From: Bradyrhizobium barranii subsp. barranii | GTDB taxonomy: Bacteria > Pseudomonadota > Alphaproteobacteria > Rhizobiales > Xanthobacteraceae | DNA: 64,000 nucleotides | Reading direction: 5' to 3' | Assembly: GCF_017565645.3 (NCBI RefSeq) | Contig: NZ_CP086136.1 | Span: 9,035,501 to 9,099,500, forward strand | Shown: positions 1 through 9,685 of the stretch, in pieces | Numbering within the stretch: the stretch's first letter is position 1 | Layout of the letters: each line of letters begins with the position of its first letter | Translations under genes and position numbers: made by a program | The notes under the pieces: model-generated | What the model saw: only the letters and a program-made list of their open reading frames with translations | Databases searched by the model: none | Told to the model about the DNA's origin: nothing

Positions 1-630
1 AAACGTGGCACCTTCAACCCGGTTCATCGCGACATGAAAATTGGCAGCGTTGCGCAAGGTGACACCAGAGAACGTGATATCCTGCGCATGATCGACCTGG
101 ATCAAGCGTGGGGCGTTCTGATTGCCGCCCTGGGCTTGGGCGCGGCGGGCTAGCTGCCACCAGGTTTCCGCGCCGCCGCCGATCAGCGCGCCGCCCTGAC
201 CATCGATGATGCCCTCTCCGTAGATACCGCCGCCGCGCGTTTTAGAAAAGCTGATGAATGGCCGGCAACCGTCGCCCTTTTCCGCAATGCGACCACATTG
301 TCCGAGGCCCTTGTCGTAAGCGGCAGGTTCGGGGATGGCGATCAGTGTCGCACCGCGTCCGACCCATAAGGTCACGCCCGATTTCATCTCGAGTGGACCT
401 GAGTGAAACTCGCCGCGCCCGAGATAAACTGCAGCGCCATCGGGGCAATGTTCAATGGCCTCCTGTAGGCTAACTGTATCGTTCTTGCCGGAAGGCACAG
501 GGCGATCACAGACCGTATCAGGTGCAACAGGTTCGGCGATAGTCCGGCGGTCTTGCGCTTTTGCGGCGGGGCCGACAACCATGGAGGCGAGTATGGACAA
601 TAGGGCCCAGTTGCGAAAACGCTTTGTCAT
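1..630 (-). CDS. Secreted GH28 polygalacturonase, 5' part (runs off the left edge)
   Basis: An open frame of 210 codons starts with ATG at 630 and continues past the left edge without a stop. Residues 1-26 form a Sec signal peptide (MTKRF, hydrophobic stretch, then AKA before Q), so the product should be exported. The following residues have the pectin-lyase-fold pattern of glycoside hydrolase family 28: a segment GVTLWVGRGATL near residue 85, SFSKTRGGGIYGEGIIDGQGG near 125-147, WWQLAR near 155-160, then NAPRLIQVDHAQDITFSGVTL near 170-190 and NFHVAMNRVEG. Family members hydrolyse alpha-1,4 links of polygalacturonate in pectin; the catalytic Asp residues lie beyond the window and cannot be checked. 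A tts box 332 bases upstream suggests co-regulation with the type III secretion regulon. The signal peptide argues for Sec/type II export rather than type III export. Confidence 0.85.
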   Translation of the reverse strand, partial: MTKRFRNWALLSILASMVVGPAAKAQDRRTIAEPVAPDTVCDRPVPSGKNDTVSLQEAIEHCPDGAAVYLGRGEFHSGPLEMKSGVTLWVGRGATLIAIPEPAAYDKGLGQCGRIAEKGDGCRPFISFSKTRGGGIYGEGIIDGQGGALIGGGAETWWQLARRAQAQGGNQNAPRLIQVDHAQDITFSGVTLRNAANFHVAMNRVEGATF

Positions 631-961
631 TGACCTGCTCGTGCTTTTGTCACGCGCATCATTGTCGCGTGCCTTTTCTGGTATTGAGCGCTGGCTTGAT
701 CGAGTCGCCGCGTGCGTCACTGGCGCGCACAAGATGACATTTATCCGACGCAGTAGACGCCTGGACTTGAGATCGCGCAGCAGCACCTTGCCTATGCGCG
801 AAAAAGATGAAGCGTTTTGCGATAGTACGAAAATCCAACAACTTCGTAACGTCAGCCTGCTCACACTGATTGAGCTCCCAACCGGTCCCCGATTTCATTT
901 GTGCAACTCCAATTGCGCGTGAGTCCACGCAGCCTCTCGTCCAGGATCGGTGGGCAGTGAG

Positions 962-989
962 TATTCGGGAAAGCTTTCGAGAAGCTGAC
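962..989 (-). promoter_or_regulatory. tts box (TtsI-binding promoter) upstream of the polygalacturonase
   Basis: Read on the minus strand from 989 the sequence is GTCAGCTTCTCGAAAGCT, followed by TTTCCCGAATA. This matches the rhizobial tts-box core (GTCAGCTT-N-TCGAAAGCT) at every core position. It points toward the GH28 start at 630. The 331 bases between (631-961) contain no convincing gene, so they would be a long leader. Confidence 0.8.
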
Positions 990-2386
990 GAGGCTACGGG
1001 CGGCACCGGATCGCATTCGCACCGGATCCCCTCTTCCTGGTGTCTCACGAATTTTTAGATGACTGCCGTTACCCGCCCTGTTCCGGAGTGATCGCTTGCG
1101 GGACATAGTCAGTGAGTTCCGTCATCATCCATGCGATGCCGGAGGCATGGTCGGCTTCCGCGGTCAGCACCGCTCGGCACGTCGCCTGCCCAACGGCCAT
1201 AGCGGACCGTCGTGGTCATTGAACGCGCCCGCTCGCGCCCCCTCCATGGACGCCTAATCGGAAATTTCAACGACTTAAAGACGGACAAGACGACCGAACT
1301 GGCTGGAAGTGGAGAGCTCTTGACACTCGATTCAGGACATCTACGTGAGCAGCCCCGAAACAGGAGGCTCTAGCCAAAGACGCGGCGATACGTCCCCTAT
1401 CTGGTGCTGCTCTGCGCGCATCCCTGGCGGACGCACCGCGATCAGCCAAAAAGCCGAGCCTATCGGCAAGGCCGCACCTAATTGTCCAGTTCGCCCGCCG
1501 GGTTCGCAACACCATGCGTCTCGAGATCTTCGCCAGGTCCGTCCCAAAACCTGTCGCCGTTAACGTGCGCGGCGGCAGCTTTCAGCGGTCCCATCGAGGC
1601 GAAAACGCCACGGCAGCATCCGGGTTAACAGGAGTATCGAGGCTTCGCGATTTAGGCGGCCGTGCGTTGCGTATTGAATTGTTTGCCGCAGAGTTGCGCT
1701 GGCGTTCATCGATCGAGACCGCTCGACACTCAAGCCTCCGCTCCAGATCCGCCAATCCTGCCTTACATTCGGAGACAACCGATTGGGCGCGAAGCAGCTT
1801 GACCTTGAGCTCGTCCTGTTGCCTGAGTATGTTCTCAAGATCCCAATCGTTCTGCATTAGCTCATTGACCATCTGCAAGCCCCGATGCAAGGCCGACACC
1901 TAGCTTCAAGAGCGCAGGCTCTGCATGTCGCAGATGCCCCACCCCGAACCATGGGCTAATCCGATGCCAAACGATCGTCCTGAGGACGCCTTTACGCTGG
2001 CGTTCTTGCTGAGAACCACCATTCGTTGCGAGCCCCCAAGACAATCGGCTTCTGCCCGGCAAACCGGAGCGCGATCCCAAGATGGCAGAGTTCGCGAGGC
2101 AGGCGCCCGGTTTGGAAAGCGCATCGGGGGACCTCTGCCATCGATCAAGCGGGCATATTTCATCTCAATACTTCAACCGGATGCTGAACGAGCATCATAG
2201 TCACAGGTGGTTTCGTCCCATCTTCAAGCAACTGGCATGCCAATGCTGGTTGAGCGTTTTTATGAAGAAACGATGTCGGTTTGCCCGCAGCACGTAGTTG
2301 CGGGCGGTGCTGTTGTCGCGCTTGAAACAAATGACGTCCTGAGCGAGACAGCCAAAGCCGCAACCACGAGCGTCCGCGCGCATTTT
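990..2386. other. No recognisable gene
   Basis: About 1.4 kb between the tts box and the end of jetD. The only mildly gene-like frame is on the minus strand at 1582-1899 (GTG start, 105 codons), with a short heptad-like stretch near residues 20-55; it has no family resemblance I recognise and no clear ribosome-binding site. Other frames look random or are shadows of jetD. Confidence 0.4.
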
Positions 2387-3556
2387 CTAATGAAACTCTG
2401 GCAGGACTGGATCGAGTTCTTCCTGCTCGAGCGTCTTGGCTCCATCTTTCGCCAGGTACGCTGCCAGAGCTGCGATACCGGAGTCCGGTGGACATCGAGC
2501 GGGTGCGGATTTTTTGAACGGCACTTGTCCCAAACGCTCGGCAACTTCGACACTCATGAGGTGGGCACGGATCGGCCGGTCGACGGCGCGCTCGATGGTG
2601 TGGAAGATCCAGGTGCCGTCCGGATCGATGTCCGACCAATGAAAGATCGGCGTCTGTTCGGATACCAATCCTGCGATCGTCCGCAGCGCCTGCTGGGTGG
2701 CAAGCGAGGGGTACCCTCCGACATACATGGTCGTTCCTAATCGGCCGGGGTCCGCCTCGGCGATGTGCCGGTTGAAGCTTGCGAAATTTTCGATCGTTAG
2801 CACGTAGGCCGGCGGCTCCCGGAAGCGGACGCGATCTGCTTCCTTGGGAGTGATTCCGAGATACAGCGGAGAGATTCCGGAGAGGTCGGCTCCATCGAGG
2901 TCGATCTTGCCCGCGATCAGCAGCGGTGGCGCGAAGCGCTCAAGGCCGATTGCCCGGAGCGCCTCGCGTGGCCGCGCGCCGGGGGGAAACTCCAGGATGC
3001 CGCTCAGGAGCCGCACGACCGCGCCTTCGATCCGTTCGAGCGTTTTGCTGTGCCCCACCGTTCGTCTCGAGAAGGTCTTGTAGTCGACGCCAAGATGTTT
3101 GTTAGCCAGGATGGCCTGGGCGAGAACGAACGCGTCGCGCAGTGTCTCGACATCGGACGAAGCGAACCCGTGCCACGTTTTCCCCCGCCCCCATACCTCG
3201 GCGACTTGGGAAGCGCTGTTCTTCAGAGAGTCGTGCATCGCCGCCCCGGCGACAAGCCGCACAGCGGCATCCTCCGCGATGCGCGACGCGGGGGTACGGC
3301 GGAGATATCGGTATAGGATCTCCGCCGAGGCCAGCCGCACATGTGCCACTTGGTCGCGCATGGGGCCCCGCCCCCAACCAAGGGAGACCGCGCCGGCGCT
3401 TTCGGCTTCCCTGATCTGTTTCAGGAAGGCGTCCGCCGCGACTACTGATGGGAAAGCGGGGTAGTCCGGGTGGGCGATCGGGCTTGCGGCCCCCGCCTCG
3501 AAGCGGTTGAGCAGGTCGTTCAGCAGGCCGATCGCATCCGTGAAACGCCGAGCCAT
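2387..3556 (-). CDS. jetD: Wadjet protein JetD, Toprim-type nuclease subunit
   Basis: 389 residues, last gene of the jetABCD operon, starting 2 bases after the jetC stop. JetD proteins carry DUF3322 (N-terminal) and DUF2220 (C-terminal, Toprim fold related to topoisomerase VI) and cut plasmid DNA after loop extrusion by the SMC-like JetABC motor. The Toprim acidic residues are visible: the glutamate in VLTIEN (Glu256) and the DxD pair in SDIDPDG (Asp309, Asp311). Length and intact motifs indicate a functional subunit. The final residues after 370 look like a short family-variable tail. The minus-strand order A-B-C-D is the canonical Wadjet order. Confidence 0.9.
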   Translation of the reverse strand: MARRFTDAIGLLNDLLNRFEAGAASPIAHPDYPAFPSVVAADAFLKQIREAESAGAVSLGWGRGPMRDQVAHVRLASAEILYRYLRRTPASRIAEDAAVRLVAGAAMHDSLKNSASQVAEVWGRGKTWHGFASSDVETLRDAFVLAQAILANKHLGVDYKTFSRRTVGHSKTLERIEGAVVRLLSGILEFPPGARPREALRAIGLERFAPPLLIAGKIDLDGADLSGISPLYLGITPKEADRVRFREPPAYVLTIENFASFNRHIAEADPGRLGTTMYVGGYPSLATQQALRTIAGLVSEQTPIFHWSDIDPDGTWIFHTIERAVDRPIRAHLMSVEVAERLGQVPFKKSAPARCPPDSGIAALAAYLAKDGAKTLEQEELDPVLPEFH

Positions 3557-3558
3557 GG

Positions 3559-6500
3559 CTACTCGGCGGCCAGACGGGTGGCGAGCTCATCTTCGGACAT
3601 CAGGTCCGGATCGATGGCCATCAGCTCGCGCTTGGCCTTCTCTTTCAGTTCCACCACAGTGGCCCTGGACTGCTCGCCGATGCGGTCCACCTCCACGATG
3701 GTGTCCATGTGCTCGAGCACGGCGACGCGCTTCTCGAACGGCGCCGCGATCACGAACTGCAGGCCGAGGTTTTTGTAAAAGCTCATCATCTGCCGCTGGT
3801 TCTTGCCGTCCATCTTGGAGAAGGCCTCATCGAACATGGCGAGCGCGAAACCGGCGGGCTTGCCGGCACGACGCTCCGCGCTGCCGTAGACGGCGGCCAG
3901 CGAAGCGCCGATGGCAACGTAGATAGGCACCTGTTGTTCGGCGCCAGACCCGGTGCCGCGCCGCTGCTCCCAGCGGGTCGAGCGGCCGGTGGCAACATCC
4001 TCCATGTGGATCTCGAAGGTGTAGAAGTTGCGGTAGTCCTCGAACTGGGTGAAATCCTTGTCGGGGTCCTCGAGCAGCGCCTCGAGTGCGACGATCGTAT
4101 CCTTGTGCGGGAAGTCATCGGGCACGTCGCCCCGGAACAGCATATCGAGCGCCTCCGGAGAGGTTTTGGCGATCTCGATGATCTTCAGGATGGGCTGGAA
4201 TTCCACCATCTGGGTGCGATGGAATGAATATCGCTCGTTATGGAACGGATGTGCGTAGAGGCTACGGTTCAACGATTGCAGCTCCCGCTCCATCTTTCCG
4301 ATCCGGGCCGTGAGCGCGTTGATGAACTCGCCGCGCAGCAGGGTAGAGGCCTTTTCCGCCGCATCCCGCGCCTGCCTTTCGTACTGGCGCAGCTCATTGG
4401 ATTCGATATCCGAGATCAGCTGCTCCATCCATGGCTTCACCTCCCGCAGCGGCTCGCTTTCCGCACCGACCTGCGAACTCATCCCGAACTGGTCGAAGTA
4501 ATCGTAAAGAAGCTCGCGGACCCGTCGCTCGATCCGGGCGCGCTCGTTGTCGGACACATTCGCATCCTTCAAGGCCTTCTCGGCGATGGCCCGGTGTTTC
4601 TCAGCGAAGCCCTTTTGGGCTGCGGCATCGAGGCGGTCGCGGTAGACGGCCCTGCCTTTCGCGGTGGAGTAGAGTGGGAAGAACTTGCGGTATATCGACC
4701 GGGCGACCCTGAGGTTGAGTTCGGAGCCGGGCACGTTCTCGCCCTCTCCGAGCCTCCTCTCCGCCGACCTGACCTCGCCGTCATGCTCGCCGAACGCCTT
4801 CTGCTGTGTCTTTCTCTCCTCCAGCCTCTTCTCCTTCAGCTTTTGCTGCGCCCTCTTTTTGTCGCGAAGCCCGCCGTCCCCCGCGCCGTCGAGGGCATCG
4901 AGCCTGGCCTGAGCTTCAGCGACCTCAGTCTGCGCGGCCGCGAAGGCGGCCGCGCAAGCCCCCAGATCATTACGTCCCTCGCAGATGTTCTTCAGAGCGG
5001 CAAAAGCCTGCTCCGCGGCATGGGCCTCCTTCCCCTTGTCGATCAGGATCCGACCCAGCTCCTCGGCCTGATCCTGCAGGGATCGCAGGGCGTTCGCCTG
5101 GGCTGCCTTTCCGATCTTATACTGCGAGGATTCGATCCAGCGATGGCTCCGGACGAGTCCGTCGTCGTAGAGGCCGTCCTTCATAATCGCCCGGCCGGGC
5201 CTGTTGAACTGGTCGAGCGTGTCGGCGAGACGGACGTTGCCGTAGCGGCGCATGATGAAGGCCATCGCGTCCGGATCCTGGCTCCGGAAGATCGAGGGGA
5301 AAGTGCCGCGCTCCGGCTTGGCCCTGAACTGCTCGAGCTTGTTTAGGCTCACGAGCGATGCATGGCGAAACTCGCGGCGACCTTCCTTGAAGATTGACGT
5401 GGCGGCGCTGATATCCGCTCTGTCCACGAACACGGCTTCCCGGTCGCGACCGAGGAGCGCCTCGGCGGCTCCTACCCACTCGGGTTCGGCGACTTCGATG
5501 ATGTCGCAGAGTACGCGCGGGACCATTCCACCCTGCCGCAGCCTGCGGCAGAGGAGTTCAGTGTCGTCGCCGAGATAGGCGCGCGCCCCTCCGGCGGCGT
5601 GCTGTCGGATCCGTTCGAGCACCTCGTCGCGCCTGCCGCGGAGGCCGGAAAGCTCCGCGATGATCCTTTGACGCGCTTCGTCGATCTTCGGCAGCCATTT
5701 GGCGCCGCTTGCCGCGAAGGACTTCTCGGCCGCGGTGACCTCGTCGGAGACGCCCCCGATGTCGGCCCCGGCGGTGGCGGTCAGAAGACGCTCAAGCGCA
5801 GGAACGAAGTCCTCGAAACCGTCCGCGCACATCGCGCGTAGCGGCTCCAGGCGACGGATGTTCTCCATGCGAGCCTTGAAGTCCGCCGAGGCGCGGTGCG
5901 CCGCCTGCCCGGCCACATCGGCGGTCTGCTGCAGGGACTTTCTGCCGGTCTTGGCATCGTGCTCGGCGATCGCGGCCGTGAGGCGTTCGATCTCCTTATC
6001 GATGGCCTTGACGTCGTCGTCGATGAATTCGAGTTCTTTTGCTGCGGCGTCCCGGCGCGCCATCTCGGTACGCCGCTTGGTCTTGAAGTCCAGGTTTGTC
6101 GCGCGCGCCGCGAGCCAAGTCGCGCGTTTTGCGACCCATTCCTCCCTGAACTTGGTCTCGAGCGCCTCTTCAAGCGCGGCGAGGACGCCCCGAAGCGCCC
6201 TTAGGGCTTCGAGCCTGAGGCGCATTTTCCGGATGGTCTCGCTGATGTTGCGGTATGTCTGGATCGACTCGCGCAGCTCCTTGGTGCCGATCGGACTGTC
6301 CTCGAGGATGTAGTTCCGCACGAACTGCGTCGCCGTCTGGTTGTGATCGAGCGTCATCGCGTTGACGATTGATTTCTGCAGGGCGCTGGCGTTCTGTTCG
6401 CCAAAGGACGAATGCGGCAGAAGATGGCGCATGTACTCGCGGACATAGTCGCTCGCCCGGTCGCGATGATTGACGAAGTTGCCTTCGCCGACCGCTGCGA

Positions 6501-6993
6501 CGATCCGGGCGCGCACGTCCTCCCACTGCGCCGGGAATTGCGACTTTCCTCGCTGCTCGATGAAGTCCTTGGAGCTCAGAACGGTCCCGACGGCGACGAA
6601 GAGTGCCAGCACGGTCTCCCTGCTGTCGGACTTGCGCGCCTCGAGCGCCATGCCGATCGTGACCGGTGACCGGGCGCCTTCCGTGTCTTCGAAACCGAGC
6701 GCGATGTAGGTGCGCGCCTCGTCGCGCCGGCGCTGATCTTCGCCGAGCGTCCCAAGGCAGTAATCGACGACGCTGCGCTTCGAGCCGCTGCGCGATTTTC
6801 CGCTATCGCCGGCGACCGCGTTCAGGCGCAAGAACCGCCGGCTCCCGCCGGTGAGAACGACCTGTGCCATGTCGAGGATTGTGGATTTGCCGGACCGGTT
6901 CTCGCCCAGGACCCCGACGTGTCCCCTCACGTCGATGTCGGCGACGTCGAATAGGTGCCAGTTCACCATCGTCAGGTGGCGTAGCTCCATCAT
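3559..6993 (-). CDS. jetC: Wadjet protein JetC, SMC/MukB-like ATPase
   Basis: 1144 residues. The N-terminal head carries a Walker A motif GENRSGKST (30-38). Long charged coiled-coil segments follow, about 250-450 and 640-900. The C-terminal head has a signature-like GTGSGAEQQ (about 1013) and a Walker B FALAMFDEAF (about 1049-1058, acidic pair DE). This head-coil-head layout is that of SMC-like ATPases, and with JetA and JetB it forms the DNA-loop-extruding motor of Wadjet. The start at 6993 overlaps the jetB stop in an ATGA arrangement, which indicates translational coupling. The frame is uninterrupted over 3.4 kb, which argues against poor base quality here. Confidence 0.92.
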   Translation of the reverse strand: MMELRHLTMVNWHLFDVADIDVRGHVGVLGENRSGKSTILDMAQVVLTGGSRRFLRLNAVAGDSGKSRSGSKRSVVDYCLGTLGEDQRRRDEARTYIALGFEDTEGARSPVTIGMALEARKSDSRETVLALFVAVGTVLSSKDFIEQRGKSQFPAQWEDVRARIVAAVGEGNFVNHRDRASDYVREYMRHLLPHSSFGEQNASALQKSIVNAMTLDHNQTATQFVRNYILEDSPIGTKELRESIQTYRNISETIRKMRLRLEALRALRGVLAALEEALETKFREEWVAKRATWLAARATNLDFKTKRRTEMARRDAAAKELEFIDDDVKAIDKEIERLTAAIAEHDAKTGRKSLQQTADVAGQAAHRASADFKARMENIRRLEPLRAMCADGFEDFVPALERLLTATAGADIGGVSDEVTAAEKSFAASGAKWLPKIDEARQRIIAELSGLRGRRDEVLERIRQHAAGGARAYLGDDTELLCRRLRQGGMVPRVLCDIIEVAEPEWVGAAEALLGRDREAVFVDRADISAATSIFKEGRREFRHASLVSLNKLEQFRAKPERGTFPSIFRSQDPDAMAFIMRRYGNVRLADTLDQFNRPGRAIMKDGLYDDGLVRSHRWIESSQYKIGKAAQANALRSLQDQAEELGRILIDKGKEAHAAEQAFAALKNICEGRNDLGACAAAFAAAQTEVAEAQARLDALDGAGDGGLRDKKRAQQKLKEKRLEERKTQQKAFGEHDGEVRSAERRLGEGENVPGSELNLRVARSIYRKFFPLYSTAKGRAVYRDRLDAAAQKGFAEKHRAIAEKALKDANVSDNERARIERRVRELLYDYFDQFGMSSQVGAESEPLREVKPWMEQLISDIESNELRQYERQARDAAEKASTLLRGEFINALTARIGKMERELQSLNRSLYAHPFHNERYSFHRTQMVEFQPILKIIEIAKTSPEALDMLFRGDVPDDFPHKDTIVALEALLEDPDKDFTQFEDYRNFYTFEIHMEDVATGRSTRWEQRRGTGSGAEQQVPIYVAIGASLAAVYGSAERRAGKPAGFALAMFDEAFSKMDGKNQRQMMSFYKNLGLQFVIAAPFEKRVAVLEHMDTIVEVDRIGEQSRATVVELKEKAKRELMAIDPDLMSEDELATRLAAE

Positions 6994-7484
6994 GCCTCGT
7001 CTCCTGCGGGCTGCGGAAACCGCGCCTCCTCGCTACGGACGTAGCGCTCGAGCCGTTGGAGGGCATCGCCGCCGTGTTGCGCCATCTCGCGGTAGCGATC
7101 GAACAGGTCGTTCAAAGTGGCCACTACGACGGCCCGGTCCTCGACTGCTCCGACGTTCACCTCCTGCTGCCAGTATGCCGCCAGCACCAGCATGACGATG
7201 GTTTCGTCGAGCTTCATCCGGGGCAGCGGCACGTCCTCGTCCATGGCGACGATGCCGGCCCACTGCGCCTCCGGATCGCGGTGGACGCGGTATCCGCAAC
7301 TATCGAAGAAGCCGTCGACCACGTCGCGGAAGCGGCCGTCCATGATCGTGTTGTAGACTGTCCCGGTCCGGGGGTCTCCCGCGAACACGAACTGCCGCCG
7401 TAGCAGGAAGTGCTGCGCTTTGCGGAGGTCGGCTGCCTTTTCCGCGCCGAAGGAGCGCTCGACGTTTTCGAACTCACTGAGCAT
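6990..7484 (-). CDS. jetB: Wadjet protein JetB (DUF4194, MukE-like)
   Basis: 164 residues from the ATG at 7484 (MLSEFENVERSFGAEKA). The frame is open 31 codons further upstream, but that extension is the shadow of the jetA 3' end. The protein has the size and winged-helix-like character of DUF4194/JetB, the MukE-like accessory of the Wadjet SMC complex. FLLRRQFVFAGD and the segment ending YWQQEVNVGAVEDRAV fall where family members are conserved. It overlaps jetC by 4 bases and the restored jetA frame by 11 bases, consistent with a single polycistronic unit. Confidence 0.85.
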   Translation of the reverse strand: MLSEFENVERSFGAEKAADLRKAQHFLLRRQFVFAGDPRTGTVYNTIMDGRFRDVVDGFFDSCGYRVHRDPEAQWAGIVAMDEDVPLPRMKLDETIVMLVLAAYWQQEVNVGAVEDRAVVVATLNDLFDRYREMAQHGGDALQRLERYVRSEEARFPQPAGDEA

Positions 7485-8959
7485 GAGCCGCCCTCGCCTT
7501 CCGGAGTGCGCCCGATCGCTTGACCAGGAAGTTGGCGCGCCGGAACCTCGCCTGTCAGCGCATATCGGCGGGCGCAATCGAAGGCGAGAAAGTCGTCCAC
7601 GGTATCGATTTCCATGAAGCGGGCTTCCCTGGTCGCGAATGGCGGCACCTGGCCCTCGAGGAATCGTCTGACATCCTCGGGGCGGGGCGCGATGCGAGCG
7701 ATGTACTCGAGGCGGAGCTTCTTGCGCAGTTCATACAACGGATCCGACGGCGGCTCGGCGAGCTCCCTTGCTTCGACGGGACGGCGCGGCTGCCTGGCCG
7801 GCGCCTGATGGTGCTCCGACCAGGGCGACCGCAGCGGCTCGATGCTCCATTCGATTGTCGCCTTGTGGTGCCTGCCGTCGCGCAGTAAGGCATCCAGGCG
7901 CCGCACCAGGTCGCCGGCCCGGCCGACGAGTCCCTGCCCGCCCCGCTCGGCGTACTTAATGGTGTTGCGGACCCGGGCTTCGAGCTGCCTGCGGAAGGCC
8001 TCGATCCTGTCGAACATCTCCCCGATCTGATCGAAGATGCTTTCGATAGCCAGCAGGTCGTCGGCCGCGGCCATTCGACCGTCCTCGATGTCGGCTGCCA
8101 TGCTGGAAGCTATGTACTCCTCGGCGAGGACCTGCATGGTTTCCGGGCTGTAGGAGATCCTCCGCGCGAGATCGACGATGGCGTCGCGGAAGCGGTATGG
8201 ATGGTTGACGGTGAGGATGGACTCGAAATCCTTCAGCAGGAGCTGTTCGATGAACTCCTCGAAAAAGGCTTCGAGCCGGGTAGCGACTGTTTTCGACTCC
8301 ATGACGGTCCGTCGGACGCGCTTCAGGTCGGCCAGAATGGCCCGCAGACTCTTAGTGAACTGGTCGGCCTGATTGCGCGCCTCGCGGACGGCGAGCGCGG
8401 CTTCGCGCTGCTTGCGGTCGGTGATCTCAGGCCTCAGTTTTTCGACGGCCTCCAGGTTGAGGCGGATTTGCACGATCAAGCCGCCGAATCGCTGCGAGAG
8501 ATCCTTGTTGAGGCTCGCGAGCCGTTGCAGCACGAGCAGCGGTCCCATAGCCATGTCCACAGTGACGCGAAGCCCGTATTCCTCCTCTTCAAGCCATCCC
8601 CAGACGAGCAGCCGGGCGTATAGTTGTCGGGCAAGACCGAGCGCCTTGTCGCCCTTCTCGGAAGCGAGCGCGACGTCGGCCTTCCGGATCCGGCGGCGTC
8701 TCGCGGAGATCATTTCCGGCAGGCTGCCGAAATCATCGCCCTCGTTCCAGAGGACGGGGTTGGCGCGCATGACGTCGTAGATGGCGTGGACCACCTGCTG
8801 CGGCGTCGGGAACGACGGCGCGCCTGAAAAGAAGCGTTCGTGCAGATCCAGCAGACACGCTGCGTACAGGTGCTTGTGATCGCGCGAAAAAGCTAAAAAG
8901 GCGTCGTCATGCAAATGGCGGAACAAGGTCAATGACGCGGCTCCTGGGCCCGACCTCAT
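7474..8959 (-). CDS. jetA: Wadjet protein JetA (kleisin-like), with an apparent 1-bp frameshift near its 3' end
   Basis: First gene of the operon. It starts MRSGPGAASLTLFRHLHDD, and the segment around LYAACLLDLHERFF is typical of the JetA N-terminus. JetA is the MukF/kleisin-like subunit of the Wadjet complex. The frame is good to about residue 470 (RRYALTGE). It then continues for about 110 Ser/Thr/Arg-rich residues that are only the out-of-frame shadow of jetB, ending at 7214. Dropping one base of the CC at 7546-7547 (plus strand) gives a natural end, FRRANFLVKRSGALRKARAAHAQ, with a stop at 7474 that overlaps the jetB start. The 581-residue reading is therefore probably wrong or mutant; the restored protein is about 495 residues. 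Promoter not identified. Confidence 0.8.
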
Positions 8960-9328
8960 CCTGAGTTGGCGGCACTAAATGCACGGCCTGCCGGGCAAAA
9001 TGTTAGTGAGAGTGGGTCTTGAAAACACAACCGGAAGATCAGTTCTTAGTATGTTCTAATATAGCTTGTCGAGACTCCAAAGGTCCGATCGGAGCTAGCG
9101 TCCGGTCTCAGATCGGGAACAATCCGGCCTCAAGTCATTGAATTTGTTGTTGTTACTATTGCGGCAAAATGGATACAAGGAGTTGCTTGGCACGATAGTG
9201 ATACGAACGTTCGACATGTCGAGGAGGCTCTCTCGCCCACCGGCAGATTCGAGCCCAGCTCTACATCGATCATCAGCTTTAGCTTTTTAGTAATTTCAAT
9301 AAGAGCGGCAGTGGGATCGCGGGGTTTC
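8960..9328. other. Intergenic region between jetA and hipBA
   Basis: The 5' side of two divergent operons, more AT-rich than its surroundings. It should hold the jetA promoter, but no clear -35/-10 pair stands out. No credible gene seen. Confidence 0.4.
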
Positions 9329-9424
9329 ATACGCAATTGCGTATTATGCCTAGTATACGCGAAAGCGTATGATCTGTAGATATTCGCGGTCGCGTATATT
9401 GACAAATTATACGCGTTTGCGTAT
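9329..9424 (+). promoter_or_regulatory. Tandem HipB-type operators in the hipBA promoter
   Basis: Three 16-bp palindromes share ATACGC-N4-GCGTAT: 9329-9344, 9355-9370 and 9409-9424. A weaker fourth lies at 9380-9399. Start-to-start spacings are 26, about 25 and about 29 bases, so most sites lie roughly on one helix face. The last site ends 9 bases before the hipB ATG, so occupancy would block initiation. Autorepression through several operators is known for E. coli hipBA. Confidence 0.8.
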
Positions 9425-9433
9425 CATGCTTTT

Positions 9434-9685
9434 ATGGATACGATTGCCCGCACCCCCCAGCAAATCGGCGCCGGGATCAGGCGCTACCGGCGGCAGAAGA
9501 AGCTCACCCAGGGGGACCTCGGTGAGAAGATGCATGCGCGTCAAGCGACGGTCTCGAAGCTGGAGGCCGGTGAACCTGCAACGCAGCTGCGCATCTTGAT
9601 GGATGCGCTGGCCGCGCTCGACCTCGAGCTGGTCATCCGGCCGCGCACCAAATTGACGGCTGAAGCGATTGAGGATCTGTTCTGA
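9434..9685 (+). CDS. hipB: HipB-like antitoxin, XRE-family repressor
   Basis: 83 residues, mostly one helix-turn-helix domain (residues 8-60: IGAGIRRYRRQKKLTQGDLGEKM and RQATVSKLEAGE). HipB proteins bind and neutralise the HipA kinase and repress their own operon. The stop overlaps the hipA start (TGATG at 9683-9687), giving tight translational coupling. No strong Shine-Dalgarno precedes the ATG at 9434, where the last operator palindrome lies instead. Confidence 0.88.
   Translation: MDTIARTPQQIGAGIRRYRRQKKLTQGDLGEKMHARQATVSKLEAGEPATQLRILMDALAALDLELVIRPRTKLTAEAIEDLF

Noticed and set aside
4240..5346. 368-residue plus-strand frame antisense to jetC
   Set aside because: It is the complementary shadow of GC-rich jetC codons; the minus frame has ATPase motifs and operon context.
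7214..7473. C-terminal extension of JetA in the 581-residue reading
   Set aside because: It is jetB read in another frame, rich in Ser/Thr/Arg, with no family resemblance.
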